A stretch of 37,403 nt of DNA from an uncultured Pseudomonadota bacterium (GTDB taxonomy: Bacteria; Myxococcota_A; UBA796; UBA9615): positions 1 through 37,403 of the forward strand of contig CALAGR010000172.1 in NCBI GenBank assembly GCA_937891735.1, in the 5' to 3' direction. A model generated the notes under the pieces. It worked only from the letters and a program-made list of their open reading frames with translations, did not search any database and was not told where the DNA came from. The position numbers and the translations under genes are program-made. Of the stretch, positions 1-8,987 are shown piece by piece; the stretch's first letter is position 1; each line of letters starts with the position of its first letter.

Positions 1-39
1 GCCTGCTGGGCCGCGGGCGACCCCCTCGGGACGTGCACG

Positions 40-1455
40 TCACAGGGTCGTTGACCTCTCGGCCTCGGAGACCGTGAGCGCCCTGGCGTCCGCCGACGGT
101 CCCCGGGGGAGGACCCGGTAGCCCAGGACCAGTCCGGCGACGCCCGCGACCGCGGACGCGGCCAGGACAGCGAGCTTGGCGACGGCCAGCATGGCCGGGT
201 CGCTGAACGCCAACGCGCCGATGAAGAGCGCCATCGTGAAGCCGATGCCAGCGACGCAGCCGACCACCAGCACACCGCTCCATGAGACCCCCCGCGGCAA
301 CGTCGCGAGACCCAGGCGGACCGCCAGCCAGCTGAAGACCAGGATCCCCAGGGGCTTGCCGACGACCAGACCGAAGCCGACGCCCAGGGCGATGCCCATC
401 GATTCGGGCAGCCCGCTGTCGAGTCCGCCGAGGGCGACCCCTGCATTGGCGAGCGCAAAGACCGGCATGATTCCGAAGGCGACCCAGGGATGAAGGGCCG
501 CTTCCAGGCGCGACACCGGCGGCAGCGCCTCCCGCCGGGCTACGTCGATCCGGTGGAGCACCGGAAGAAGCTGGCTCGGGTCGTCTCTCCAGGCCGTGGT
601 CCCCCGGAGGCTCGCGAGGGCGCGCTGGATCTCCGTTTGGAACCCCTCTGGGCCGAACCAGGATCGGACCGGGGTCAGCAGGCCGAGGATCACGCCGGCG
701 ATCGTCGGGTGGATCCCGGCGTACAGCACCCCTCCCCAGATGAGGATGCCCGGCGCCACGTAGACGAGCGGGTTGCGCAGCCCGAGCCGCTGCATGCCGA
801 GGACCGCACCGATCCCGAGCCCGACGACGGCGAGGCCTGTCGCCTCGACCCCTGTGGAATAGAACAGCGCGATGACGAGGATCGCGCCGATGTCGTCGAT
901 GATCGCCAAGGCGAGGAGCAGCACCCGCAACGCCGGGGAGACCCGGCGGCCGAGCAGCGCGAGAACGCCCACGGCGAAGGCGATGTCGGTCGCCATCGGC
1001 ACTCCCCAGCCGCTCCCGGCGGCCGAGCCCTGATTGAGCGCGAGGTAGATGACGGCCGGCACGAGCATCCCGCCGAGGGCCGCGGCGACGGGGAGCGCAG
1101 CCCTGCGGGGTTCGGAGAGCTCCCCTTCGAACATCTCCCGGCGCACCTCGAGTCCGACCACGAAGAAGAAGACCACCATGAGGATCTCGTTGATCCAGAA
1201 GTGAACCGTTCGACTGAAGACGTACTCGCCGAACCCCAGGGAGATGGGGGCGTGCAGCAGGTGTTCGTAGGACGACGCCCACGGAGAGTTCGCCCACACC
1301 AGGGCGATCACCGAGGCGATCAGCAGGACGATCCCGCTCGACGCCTCGACGTGCAGGAACCGGCCGATGGGGTCCAGCAGCTGGCGAGCGAACCGTCGGG
1401 CCCCCGGGGAGGTCCCCGGCGGGAGATCTCCTGGACCCCGCGTTGGATCTGTCAT
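40..1455 (-). CDS. nhaA: Na+/H+ antiporter NhaA
   Basis: Inner-membrane electrogenic antiporter that exchanges internal Na+ for external H+, used for salt and alkaline pH tolerance. The 471-residue product has a short hydrophilic N-terminus, then about 11-12 hydrophobic segments. The family hallmarks are present: [13 protein letters not shown] in an early helix, [14 protein letters not shown], and [11 protein letters not shown], whose two adjacent aspartates are the ion-binding pair of NhaA. Length is somewhat above the usual ~390-450 residues because of longer cytoplasmic ends. The start ATG (complement of 1453-1455) is preceded on the minus strand by GGAGACACG, a good ribosome site. It lies 22 bp downstream of a small membrane protein gene in the same orientation, and both are divergent from nhaR, so the three probably form one regulatory unit. 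Family assignment is firm; the exact ion range is inferred. Confidence 0.97.
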   Translation of the reverse strand: MTDPTRGPGDLPPGTSPGARRFARQLLDPIGRFLHVEASSGIVLLIASVIALVWANSPWASSYEHLLHAPISLGFGEYVFSRTVHFWINEILMVVFFFVVGLEVRREMFEGELSEPRRAALPVAAALGGMLVPAVIYLALNQGSAAGSGWGVPMATDIAFAVGVLALLGRRVSPALRVLLLALAIIDDIGAILVIALFYSTGVEATGLAVVGLGIGAVLGMQRLGLRNPLVYVAPGILIWGGVLYAGIHPTIAGVILGLLTPVRSWFGPEGFQTEIQRALASLRGTTAWRDDPSQLLPVLHRIDVARREALPPVSRLEAALHPWVAFGIMPVFALANAGVALGGLDSGLPESMGIALGVGFGLVVGKPLGILVFSWLAVRLGLATLPRGVSWSGVLVVGCVAGIGFTMALFIGALAFSDPAMLAVAKLAVLAASAVAGVAGLVLGYRVLPRGPSADARALTVSEAERSTTL

Positions 1456-1477
1456 CGTGTCTCCGGGTCTCGAGGGG

Positions 1478-1813
1478 CTATCCGCCGGCCATCACGGCGA
1501 TGATCCAGACTGCGAACGCCGCCAGGGTGAGGGCCGCAGTGTGGCGCCTCCAGTGCCCAAGGTCCGCAGGCTCGAAGTCTACGGTCTCGCCCCCGTAGTA
1601 GCGAATGTCGACATAGCGCGCGGCGACGAGGAGACCGACGTTCGCCCAGAACAGCAAGCTCCACCACAGGACGACCTCGCTCGTCCGGGTCCACAGGCCT
1701 GCTGCGATCGCCAGCAGGGACAGCACGCCGAAGGCCATCCAGAAGAGCCGCAGCAGCAACCCGGCGACGGGGGTGGCTTCGTGCTCCTGGTCCTTGGGGG
1801 GGAGGTCGGTCAT
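1478..1813 (-). CDS. Small membrane protein upstream of nhaA
   Basis: I do not recognise a named family. The 111-residue product has about four predicted membrane segments, roughly at residues 18-40, 46-66 (rich in Trp: [19 protein letters not shown]) and 90-110, with a hydrophilic stretch [21 protein letters not shown]-like in the middle that holds acidic and Tyr residues. The start ATG (complement of 1811-1813) follows AGGAG at a 6-base distance on the minus strand. It is the first gene of an apparent two-gene operon with nhaA (22 bp gap), with nhaR divergent. The context suggests a role in ion or pH homeostasis, or simply as an accessory to the antiporter, but no function can be read from the sequence itself. 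Confidence 0.8.
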   Translation of the reverse strand: MTDLPPKDQEHEATPVAGLLLRLFWMAFGVLSLLAIAAGLWTRTSEVVLWWSLLFWANVGLLVAARYVDIRYYGGETVDFEPADLGHWRRHTAALTLAAFAVWIIAVMAGG

Positions 1814-1940
1814 CGCTGGCTCCTGCGGGTTCGCGGTTTGTTTCGTCGGGCTTGTCCCTGGATGGTGGATTCAACGCGCATCGCCCGAGAACCTAGTGGC
1901 GTCACTGGATTCGGTCCATTCGATTGCTTTGCTAGTATTG

Positions 1941-1955
1941 TTCGGATTTTCCGAA
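1941..1955. promoter_or_regulatory. LysR-type operator candidate (nhaR/nhaA intergenic)
   Basis: A perfect inverted repeat TTCGGA-TTT-TCCGAA lies in the divergent gap between nhaR and the nhaA operon. It contains the T-N11-A core with dyad symmetry that is typical of LysR-type binding sites (T at 1942, A at 1954). It is 38 bp upstream of the nhaR start. The surrounding bases are unusually AT-rich for this DNA (GATTGCTTTGCTAGTATTG), as expected of a promoter; TAGTAT at 1933-1938 could be a -10 element for nhaR. Function is inferred from position and symmetry. Confidence 0.55.
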
Positions 1956-1993
1956 GTGTGTCGTACGGCGCAGCTCACCGATTGGAGCCACTC

Positions 1994-2896
1994 GTGAGAC
2001 TGAACTACCAGCACCTCCGCTACTTCTGGGTGGTCGCAAAGCACGAGAGCCTGACCCGTGGGGCGGAGGAACTGCACCTGACGCCCCAGACCGTGAGCGG
2101 CCAGCTGAAGCTGCTCGAAGAGGCATTGGGTACGAAGCTGTTCCGGCGCGCGGGCCGCGGGCTGGCGATCACCCAGGCCGGGGAGGTCGTGTTCCGCTTC
2201 GCGGAGGAGATCTTCGGGCTTGGACGGGAGCTCGTCGAGACGATGACGGGGGGCGCGGGCGACCGTCAGCTCAGGATGCGCGTGGGCGTGGTCGATGTGC
2301 TCTCCAAGCTCGTGGCGCAGCGCCTCCTCGCTCCCGCGACCCAGCTGGACAAGCCGCTCCGCCTGGTGTGCGCGGAGGCGCCGGCCGAGGAGCTGCTCGG
2401 TGATCTGGCCCTGCACAAGCTCGACGTGGTGTTGTCGGACATCCCCATCCCACCCTGGGTCAAGATCCGTGCGTACAACCATCCGCTCGGGGAGAGCGAC
2501 ATCCTCTTCCTTGGCGAACCGAAGCTGGCCGCCGAGTACAGGGCGGACTTCCCACGGTCGCTGGATCAGGCTCCGGTCCTGCTGCCGATGGAGGGGACCG
2601 CGCTGCGCGGCTCGCTGGAGCAGTGGTTCGGTGTGGTGGGCGTCCGGCCGAAGGTCGTCGGCGAGTTCGAGGACAGCGCCCTGATGAAGTCCTTTGGTCA
2701 GGCGGGGCTGGGGCTGTTCCCGACCCCCGCCGTGATCGAGGCCGAGGTGGCCGCCCAGTATCACGTGGAGCGGGTCGGCCTCACCGAGGGAGTGGTCGAG
2801 CGCTTCTTCGCCATCTCGGTCGAGCGACGCGTGCGGCACCCGGGGGTGGCGGCCATCTGCGAGGCCGCCCGCGCTGGCTTGTTCGCCGTGGGTTGA
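1994..2896 (+). CDS. nhaR: LysR-type transcriptional activator NhaR
   Basis: Cytoplasmic LysR-family regulator, expected to activate nhaA in response to Na+. The 300-residue product has an N-terminal winged helix-turn-helix (about residues 5-63: NYQHLRYFWVVAKHESLTRGAEEL, then TPQTVSGQLKLLEEALGTKLFRR), and an effector-binding domain. The sequence LRYFWVVAKHES and the C-terminal region with LPMEGTALR and FEDSALMKSFGQAGLGLFP are characteristic of NhaR rather than of generic LysR proteins. I chose the GTG at 1994 because GGAG lies 6 bases upstream and the family start motif (RLNYQHL) begins right there; upstream in-frame codons run into the divergent promoter region. It sits head-to-head with the nhaA operon, the classical arrangement. 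Confidence 0.93.
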   Translation: MRLNYQHLRYFWVVAKHESLTRGAEELHLTPQTVSGQLKLLEEALGTKLFRRAGRGLAITQAGEVVFRFAEEIFGLGRELVETMTGGAGDRQLRMRVGVVDVLSKLVAQRLLAPATQLDKPLRLVCAEAPAEELLGDLALHKLDVVLSDIPIPPWVKIRAYNHPLGESDILFLGEPKLAAEYRADFPRSLDQAPVLLPMEGTALRGSLEQWFGVVGVRPKVVGEFEDSALMKSFGQAGLGLFPTPAVIEAEVAAQYHVERVGLTEGVVERFFAISVERRVRHPGVAAICEAARAGLFAVG

Positions 2897-2930
2897 GGTC
2901 GGTCCACCGGAGACAACGAACTCGCGCTCC

Positions 2931-2947
2931 GTCGGAGACTATTCTCC
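2931..2947. promoter_or_regulatory. Palindrome resembling the cus operon upstream site
   Basis: The 14-bp perfect inverted repeat GGAGA-CTAT-TCTCC (2934-2947) lies between nhaR and the MopE-like gene. With its flank it reads GTCGGAGACTATTCTCC. The palindrome at 7583-7598 upstream of cusC reads GTCGGTGACTATTCACC: 15 of 17 bases agree and the two differences (A to T, T to A) are symmetrical and keep the dyad. A partly overlapping palindrome CTCCGTCGGAG starts at 2927. It may be a shared binding site of the copper response regulator, or part of a terminator for nhaR. No convincing sigma-54 promoter was found between it and the next gene. Confidence 0.45.
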
Positions 2948-3114
2948 AATCACGCAGACGTTCCTGCAGTCCGGCGTGCCCGGCGGTGCCGCCTGGAGGT
3001 TCCGCCGGGGCTGACGGTCGTCGTAGACAGGTGTGGTGGGCGGTCATATAGGAGGTTCCGGTCTTGTGGGGTCGGCGCCTGGAATACCCCTTGAGCAGCC
3101 CCAAGGAGGACCCG

Positions 3115-4089
3115 ATGATGACCCGTTCCACTTTCGCGCCGCTTCTCGTCGCTCTGCTGCTGCCTGCAACATCTGCTCTCGCCGCCCCGGCTGCCAAGGT
3201 CGATGTCTGTCACCCGGCCGGGAACTCCGGGAGTGTTCTGACCCTGAACGTCAGCACCAACGCCCTCGGCGGCCACCTCGGCCACGGCGACTGGTCGCCT
3301 GCGACCTTCTGGGCCGACGCTGACGCTGACGGGTACGGCGACGCGGGCTCCCCGATCGTCGCCTGCCTCCAGCCGGCTGGAACCGCGACCGGGGCGGACG
3401 ACTGCGACGACGGTGACAGTGCCGTCAACCCCGGCGCGGCAGAGGTCTGCAACGAGATCGACGACAACTGCGACGGCGAGATCGACGAGGGCGGCATCTG
3501 CGGCCCCGAGTACGGCCCCTGGGATGCCGCCGCCGACTTCTCCTGGGAGAACAACCCCAACGGCGAGTGGAGCTACGGCTCCACCTATCACAACTACGGC
3601 GCCGACCCCGCCGGGACCTTCATCCCCATGCCGTTCAGTCGGCAGGACGCCAACGGGATGCAGTACCAGAACGCCTGGGACTGGGTCCAGATCTACAAGA
3701 ACGCCGGCGTCACCACCTTCGGCAACTGCGCAGACTGGTGCGTTCAGCCGGGGCAGCTGGCGATGCACCCGGGCAACTTCAACCGCAACGCAACCATGGT
3801 GGTCTTCACCGCTCCTGTGGATGGCACCTACGCCGTCGAAGCCATCTTCACGCCCATCGACGCCCAGATCGGGACCCTGTTCTGGTCGGACCCCTGTGAC
3901 ATCGAGACCCACGTGGTGGTCGCCGGCACGGTGGTGTTCACGGACCTTCTCGACAGCTACACCGACGAGTCTCGCTACGTCGACACCCTGACCCTCAACG
4001 CGGGTGACGAGGTGCGGTTCGCGGTCCAGAGCAGCGGCTACTACTACAACGATGGCACGGGCACCGACGTCTTCATCGAGCTGCAGTAG
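3115..4089 (+). CDS. Secreted MopE-like metal-binding protein
   Basis: Predicted exported protein of 324 residues. Residues 1-23 are a signal peptide (LLVALLLPATSALAA). Residues 28-60 form a short Cys/His module (VDVCHPAGNSG ... HLGHGDW) found at the N-terminus of many secreted proteins. Residues 66-127 match the putative metal-binding motif first described around MopE: DADADGYGD, then DDCDDGDSAVNPGAAEVC and NEIDDNCDGEIDEG, all Asp/Cys-rich. The remaining ~195 residues look like a beta-sandwich (Trp/Gly/Tyr-rich, with NGEWSYGS) of unknown ligand. Start: AAGGAGGA at 3103-3110 serves either ATG 3115 or the adjacent ATG 3118. A palindrome like that of the cus operon lies 170 bp upstream, and a hairpin follows the stop. 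A copper-related role is inferred from context only; the motif family can bind Ca2+ or other metals. Confidence 0.85.
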   Translation: MMTRSTFAPLLVALLLPATSALAAPAAKVDVCHPAGNSGSVLTLNVSTNALGGHLGHGDWSPATFWADADADGYGDAGSPIVACLQPAGTATGADDCDDGDSAVNPGAAEVCNEIDDNCDGEIDEGGICGPEYGPWDAAADFSWENNPNGEWSYGSTYHNYGADPAGTFIPMPFSRQDANGMQYQNAWDWVQIYKNAGVTTFGNCADWCVQPGQLAMHPGNFNRNATMVVFTAPVDGTYAVEAIFTPIDAQIGTLFWSDPCDIETHVVVAGTVVFTDLLDSYTDESRYVDTLTLNAGDEVRFAVQSSGYYYNDGTGTDVFIELQ

Positions 4090-4121
4090 CACACCGGCAG
4101 GCCCCCACACCCGCGCACTCC

Positions 4122-4155
4122 CGCTGGCTCCCTGTCCGATGACGGGGAGCCAGCG
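4122..4155 (+). terminator. Hairpin after the MopE-like gene
   Basis: A perfect 11-bp stem (CGCTGGCTCCC at 4122-4132 with GGGAGCCAGCG at 4145-4155) and a 12-base loop begin 33 bases after the stop codon of the MopE-like gene. There is no T tract after it, so it is either a hairpin-type terminator without the usual tail or a structural/operator element in front of the downstream sigma-54 promoter. Confidence 0.5.
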
Positions 4156-4218
4156 CTGCATCTGGGCAGGCCAGGTCTTGCGCCCAACACGAAGACGTTC
4201 CGACAGGGGATGCGCTCG

Positions 4219-4235
4219 TGGCACACCCTCTGCAA
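4219..4235 (+). promoter_or_regulatory. Sigma-54 promoter candidate for the HMBD lipoprotein
   Basis: TGGCACACCCTCTGCA has a -24 element TGGCAC and a -12 element TGCA with exactly 10 bases between the GG and GC doublets, the spacing required by sigma-54 RNA polymerase. The -12 box reads CTGCA rather than the preferred TTGCA. A start about 12 bases downstream (near 4245) would leave a ~25-base leader before the ATG at 4271. The same promoter class lies upstream of cusC. Confidence 0.55.
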
Positions 4236-4270
4236 AGCTATGGGCCGAACCTGTTCTGGAGTCCGTCCCA

Positions 4271-4660
4271 ATGAAGCTGATCACCTCTGCGCTGCTGCTG
4301 TCCGGTGTCCTCGCGCTGTCCGCCTGTGGTGGGACCTCCGAGGAGGCCGCGCCGCCCCCGCCCGCCGCCACGACGCCCAGCGCCGTGGCCGTGGCGCCCT
4401 CTGAGCCCCCCGCCGAGGGCGAGGGCTGGACCTGCCCGATGCACCGGCACGTGCGCGCCCACGAAAAGGGCCGCTGCCCCGAGTGCAAGATGTTCCTGGT
4501 GAAGGAGAGCGAGCTGGACGCGCCGAAGATGGACGAGTCCGGCGAAGGCACGATGCCGGCCGGCATGCACGACGGCGGCGCCATGCCGATGCATCACGAG
4601 AGCAAGGACGAGGAGGACGAGGACGGGGAGGACGAGCCCGACGAAGGAGGGGACGAGTAG
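4271..4660 (+). CDS. Heavy-metal-binding-domain lipoprotein
   Basis: Predicted 129-residue lipoprotein with a single heavy-metal-binding domain (HMBD). The signal sequence ends in the lipobox LSAC with Cys19 as the lipidated residue. A Pro/Ala linker (residues 24-50) leads to the HMBD at about 53-77 (WTCPMHRHVRAHEKGRCPEC), which has the CPMH and CPxC pairs of this copper/silver-associated fold. The tail carries Met/His clusters (MPAGMHDGGAMPMHHE) followed by a run of Asp and Glu, so it could buffer Cu(I) or Ag(I) in the periplasm. The start at 4271 begins the signal peptide; a sigma-54 promoter lies about 35-50 bases upstream. It converges with the DUF2231 gene (19 bp between the stops). The metal role is inferred from the domain and the neighbouring copA/cus genes. 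Confidence 0.88.
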   Translation: MKLITSALLLSGVLALSACGGTSEEAAPPPPAATTPSAVAVAPSEPPAEGEGWTCPMHRHVRAHEKGRCPECKMFLVKESELDAPKMDESGEGTMPAGMHDGGAMPMHHESKDEEDEDGEDEPDEGGDE

Positions 4661-4679
4661 CCCTCGCGCGGCATCGCTC

Positions 4680-5204
4680 CTACTCGTGGTGTCCGCCGTC
4701 GTGGTGTCCGCCGTCGTGGTGTCCGCCGTCGGTCTCCGGGGGAGTCTCCAGGACCCCCATGCCGTAGCCGAACACGAGGCGCGCGCCGCGATCCGCCCCG
4801 AGCCCCGAGACGGTGGCCAGCACCAGCAGCAGCGCGGCGAGACCGAGCGATCCGGCCCGCGTCGACGAGTCCGCCCGCCAGGCGAGCAGGCTGGCGAGCG
4901 CGGCGATCCCGGTCGACGCGAGCATGAAGTTCCGGTGCACGTGCACGAGATCGTGCCCGGCCGCGCCATGCCCCATCCGGCCCGCGGCGAGGTACCCCGT
5001 GGCGATGGTCACGAGGGCCGCAGCGGTCCCGATCCACAGGCAGATCCGACCCGCGTCCTGCACGCGCAGGTTCGAGCGCGCGGCGCCCAGGGTGACCAGG
5101 GCCGCCGCCGTCAGCCACAGCGCGATCGGGAAGTGCACGAAGATGGGGTGGATGTCGGGGGCCAGGGCGAGGCCGGGGAGCAGGGACGACAGCAGTGAGT
5201 TCAT
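4680..5204 (-). CDS. DUF2231 membrane protein with His-rich tail
   Basis: 174-residue inner-membrane protein of the DUF2231 family. It begins with a hydrophobic N-terminus and the family signature HPIFVHFPIALW (about residues 19-30), and has four membrane segments at roughly 22-42, 50-72, 90-110 and 117-137. The C-terminus ends in three tandem GGHHD/E units, which looks like a metal-binding extension; the family itself has no firmly known activity. The start ATG (complement of 5202-5204) follows GGAGGCCAG. It is the second gene after copA on the minus strand (39 bp gap), so it is probably co-transcribed with the copper ATPase. Its stop is only 19 bp from that of the convergent HMBD lipoprotein. 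A part in copper handling is an inference from the tail and the operon. Confidence 0.85.
   Translation of the reverse strand: MNSLLSSLLPGLALAPDIHPIFVHFPIALWLTAAALVTLGAARSNLRVQDAGRICLWIGTAAALVTIATGYLAAGRMGHGAAGHDLVHVHRNFMLASTGIAALASLLAWRADSSTRAGSLGLAALLLVLATVSGLGADRGARLVFGYGMGVLETPPETDGGHHDGGHHDGGHHE
4686..4730. repeat. 15-bp tandem repeat encoding GGHHD units
   Basis: Three perfect copies of GTGGTGTCCGCCGTC stand head-to-tail. On the minus strand they encode the DGGHH repeats at the C-terminus of the DUF2231 protein. The unit is a multiple of three, so copy-number change by slippage would alter the number of His pairs without shifting the frame. Confidence 0.9.
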
Positions 5205-5243
5205 CTGGCCTCCAGGGTGAGTCGTTCGGTCATGCCCCGCCCA

Positions 5244-7450
<2,207 letters not shown>

Positions 7451-7582
7451 GGGTGCTGCCTCGAGTCGTCCGGGGTGTTCCGCACCAGATCGGTTGCTAG
7501 GGGCGCGCCAAGCATCGCCGGTCAGGTCCCACGGCTCCGGACGGCTTGCGCTGGGCATGGTGTGATCAATAATCTGCAGCGT

Positions 7583-7598
7583 CGGTGACTATTCACCG
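7583..7598. promoter_or_regulatory. Upstream activator site candidate of the cus operon
   Basis: Perfect inverted repeat CGGTGA-CTAT-TCACCG centred 74 bp upstream of the GG of the sigma-54 promoter at 7663, the distance range at which NtrC-type activators bind. A half-site-like CGGTGAA lies at 7630-7636. Being in the copA/cusC gap it could serve both directions. The likely binder is the response regulator encoded at 14999-16426. A near-identical palindrome is at 2931-2947. Confidence 0.6.
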
Positions 7599-7662
7599 GC
7601 GTCTTCCCGGCGAAGCGCCCCCGAGGCCCGGTGAACGGCCGTCTTCGCCCAGGTGGGCAGCG

Positions 7663-7678
7663 TGGCACGGGTGTTGCT
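7663..7678 (+). promoter_or_regulatory. Sigma-54 promoter of the cus operon
   Basis: TGGCACGGGTGTTGCT matches the sigma-54 consensus TGGCACG-N4-TTGCW at every specified position, with the GG and GC doublets 10 bases apart. The predicted start near 7690 gives a leader of about 23 bases that holds the ribosome site GGAGG (7704-7708) of cusC. The operon it drives encodes a sigma-54-dependent activator with the GAFTGA motif, which makes the assignment much stronger than the sequence match alone. Confidence 0.82.
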
Positions 7679-7712
7679 CACCGGTTTGTCGGACTCACTC
7701 GTTGGAGGTCTC

Positions 7713-8987
7713 GTGCTCCGGTTCTCACTTCTGCTGCTCTTCGTCCTCGTCGGGGTGCCCCACGCCCGGGCCGCCGACGTGGACGACCCCGAGGTCCTCG
7801 CGAACCTGGCGGTGGAGCGGCAGCCGGGCCTGGACGCCCTGGCCGCCCAGACGGACGCGATGCGTGCCGTCGCCACCACCGCGCGCTTGTGGATGGACCC
7901 GATGCTGGGGGCCGAGCTGTCCAACCTGCCCATCACGACCCCCATCCTGGGGGCCCACGCCATGTCCGGGTTGCAGTTCAAGCTGCAGCAGACCTTCCCG
8001 GCGCCGGGCGAGATCCGGTCCCGGACGGCCACCGCCGAGGCGCGGGTGCTCGCCTCGGAGCGGGACTGGGACGCCGCCGCCAACGCCCTGCGCGGCGAGG
8101 TGCGCGCTCGCTACCAGGACCTGGCGGTGCTGCGGCAGCTCGAGGCGGTCACTCGGGCCCACCTCGCTGACCTGGACCGGCTCATCGGGGCGGTGGATGC
8201 GCGCTACCGGGTGGGCTCGGCAGACCAGCACGACCTGCTGCAGCTCGCGCTGCGACGGGATCGGCTCGGGGAGTTCCTGGCGGACTTCTCGGCGAAGCAG
8301 GAGATGGTGCTGGCGTCGATCAACGGCGCCCTCGCGCGGGATCCGGCGACGCCGATCACCACCCCGGAGCTGAGCGCCCTCGTGCCGTTGCCCCAGGACG
8401 CGGCCGCGCGCCAGGAGGCGCTGGGGTCCCATCCCGATCTCGAACGGCTGCGCTCCATGGCTGCTGTCGCCCGGGCCGAGGCCGAGCAGGCCCGGTTCGA
8501 GGCCAATCCGGAGCCCACGGTGTGGCTCGGATACCGGGTGAGGACGGAGGTCCCCAACGGAGATCCCGGCACCAACTTCGTGACCGCCGGCGTCTCGGTG
8601 CCGCTGCCCTTCGCGTCCACCAAGAAGTACCGCGCCCTGGCCCAGGCCGCCGAGGCCCGTGCCCGCGCCGCCGACGAGAGCGTGGCGTCCCGGCAGGCGC
8701 GGCTGCTGTCCATGCTGGCCGCCGCGGAGGCGCAGTACGCGCGAGCGGCCCAGCGGGCGGGCACCTACAGGACCCTGCTGGAGCCGGCGGCGCGCGCCGC
8801 CCTGGACTCCACCTCCTCCGCCTACCAGGTCGACCGGGCCGCCTTCGCCGATCTCGTGCGGGCGGAGGTGGACCTGCTCGACGTGCAGCGCGCTCGCCTC
8901 CTCGCCGAGTCCGAAGCGGCGAGCGCGCGGGCCGACATCCTCACACTGCTCGGGCCCTCCGCGGCCCCCGATGGAGATGACCGATGA
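7713..8987 (+). CDS. cusC: Outer-membrane efflux protein, TolC/CusC family
   Basis: Outer-membrane channel of a tripartite heavy-metal efflux pump, 424 residues. It has a signal peptide (LRFSLLLLFVLVGVPHARA) and then the two-part helical repeat of TolC-like proteins: long Ala/Arg/Leu-rich helices with heptad character and the motif GLQFKLQQTFPAPGEIRSR, typical of metal-efflux members, and a second GVSVPLPFASTKKYRA-like beta segment in the duplicated half. The GTG at 7713 is chosen because GGAGG is 4 bases upstream and the signal peptide begins there; ATG at 7653 would overlap the sigma-54 promoter. First gene of the operon; its stop overlaps the cusB start by 4 bases. The partners CusB and CusA follow directly. 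Confidence 0.9.
   Translation: MLRFSLLLLFVLVGVPHARAADVDDPEVLANLAVERQPGLDALAAQTDAMRAVATTARLWMDPMLGAELSNLPITTPILGAHAMSGLQFKLQQTFPAPGEIRSRTATAEARVLASERDWDAAANALRGEVRARYQDLAVLRQLEAVTRAHLADLDRLIGAVDARYRVGSADQHDLLQLALRRDRLGEFLADFSAKQEMVLASINGALARDPATPITTPELSALVPLPQDAAARQEALGSHPDLERLRSMAAVARAEAEQARFEANPEPTVWLGYRVRTEVPNGDPGTNFVTAGVSVPLPFASTKKYRALAQAAEARARAADESVASRQARLLSMLAAAEAQYARAAQRAGTYRTLLEPAARAALDSTSSAYQVDRAAFADLVRAEVDLLDVQRARLLAESEAASARADILTLLGPSAAPDGDDR

Noticed and set aside
2994-3012. Sigma-54 promoter for the MopE-like gene
   Set aside because: A GG-N10-GC spacing exists, but the flanking bases (AGGTTCC and GGGGCT) do not resemble TGGCAC and TTGCW.
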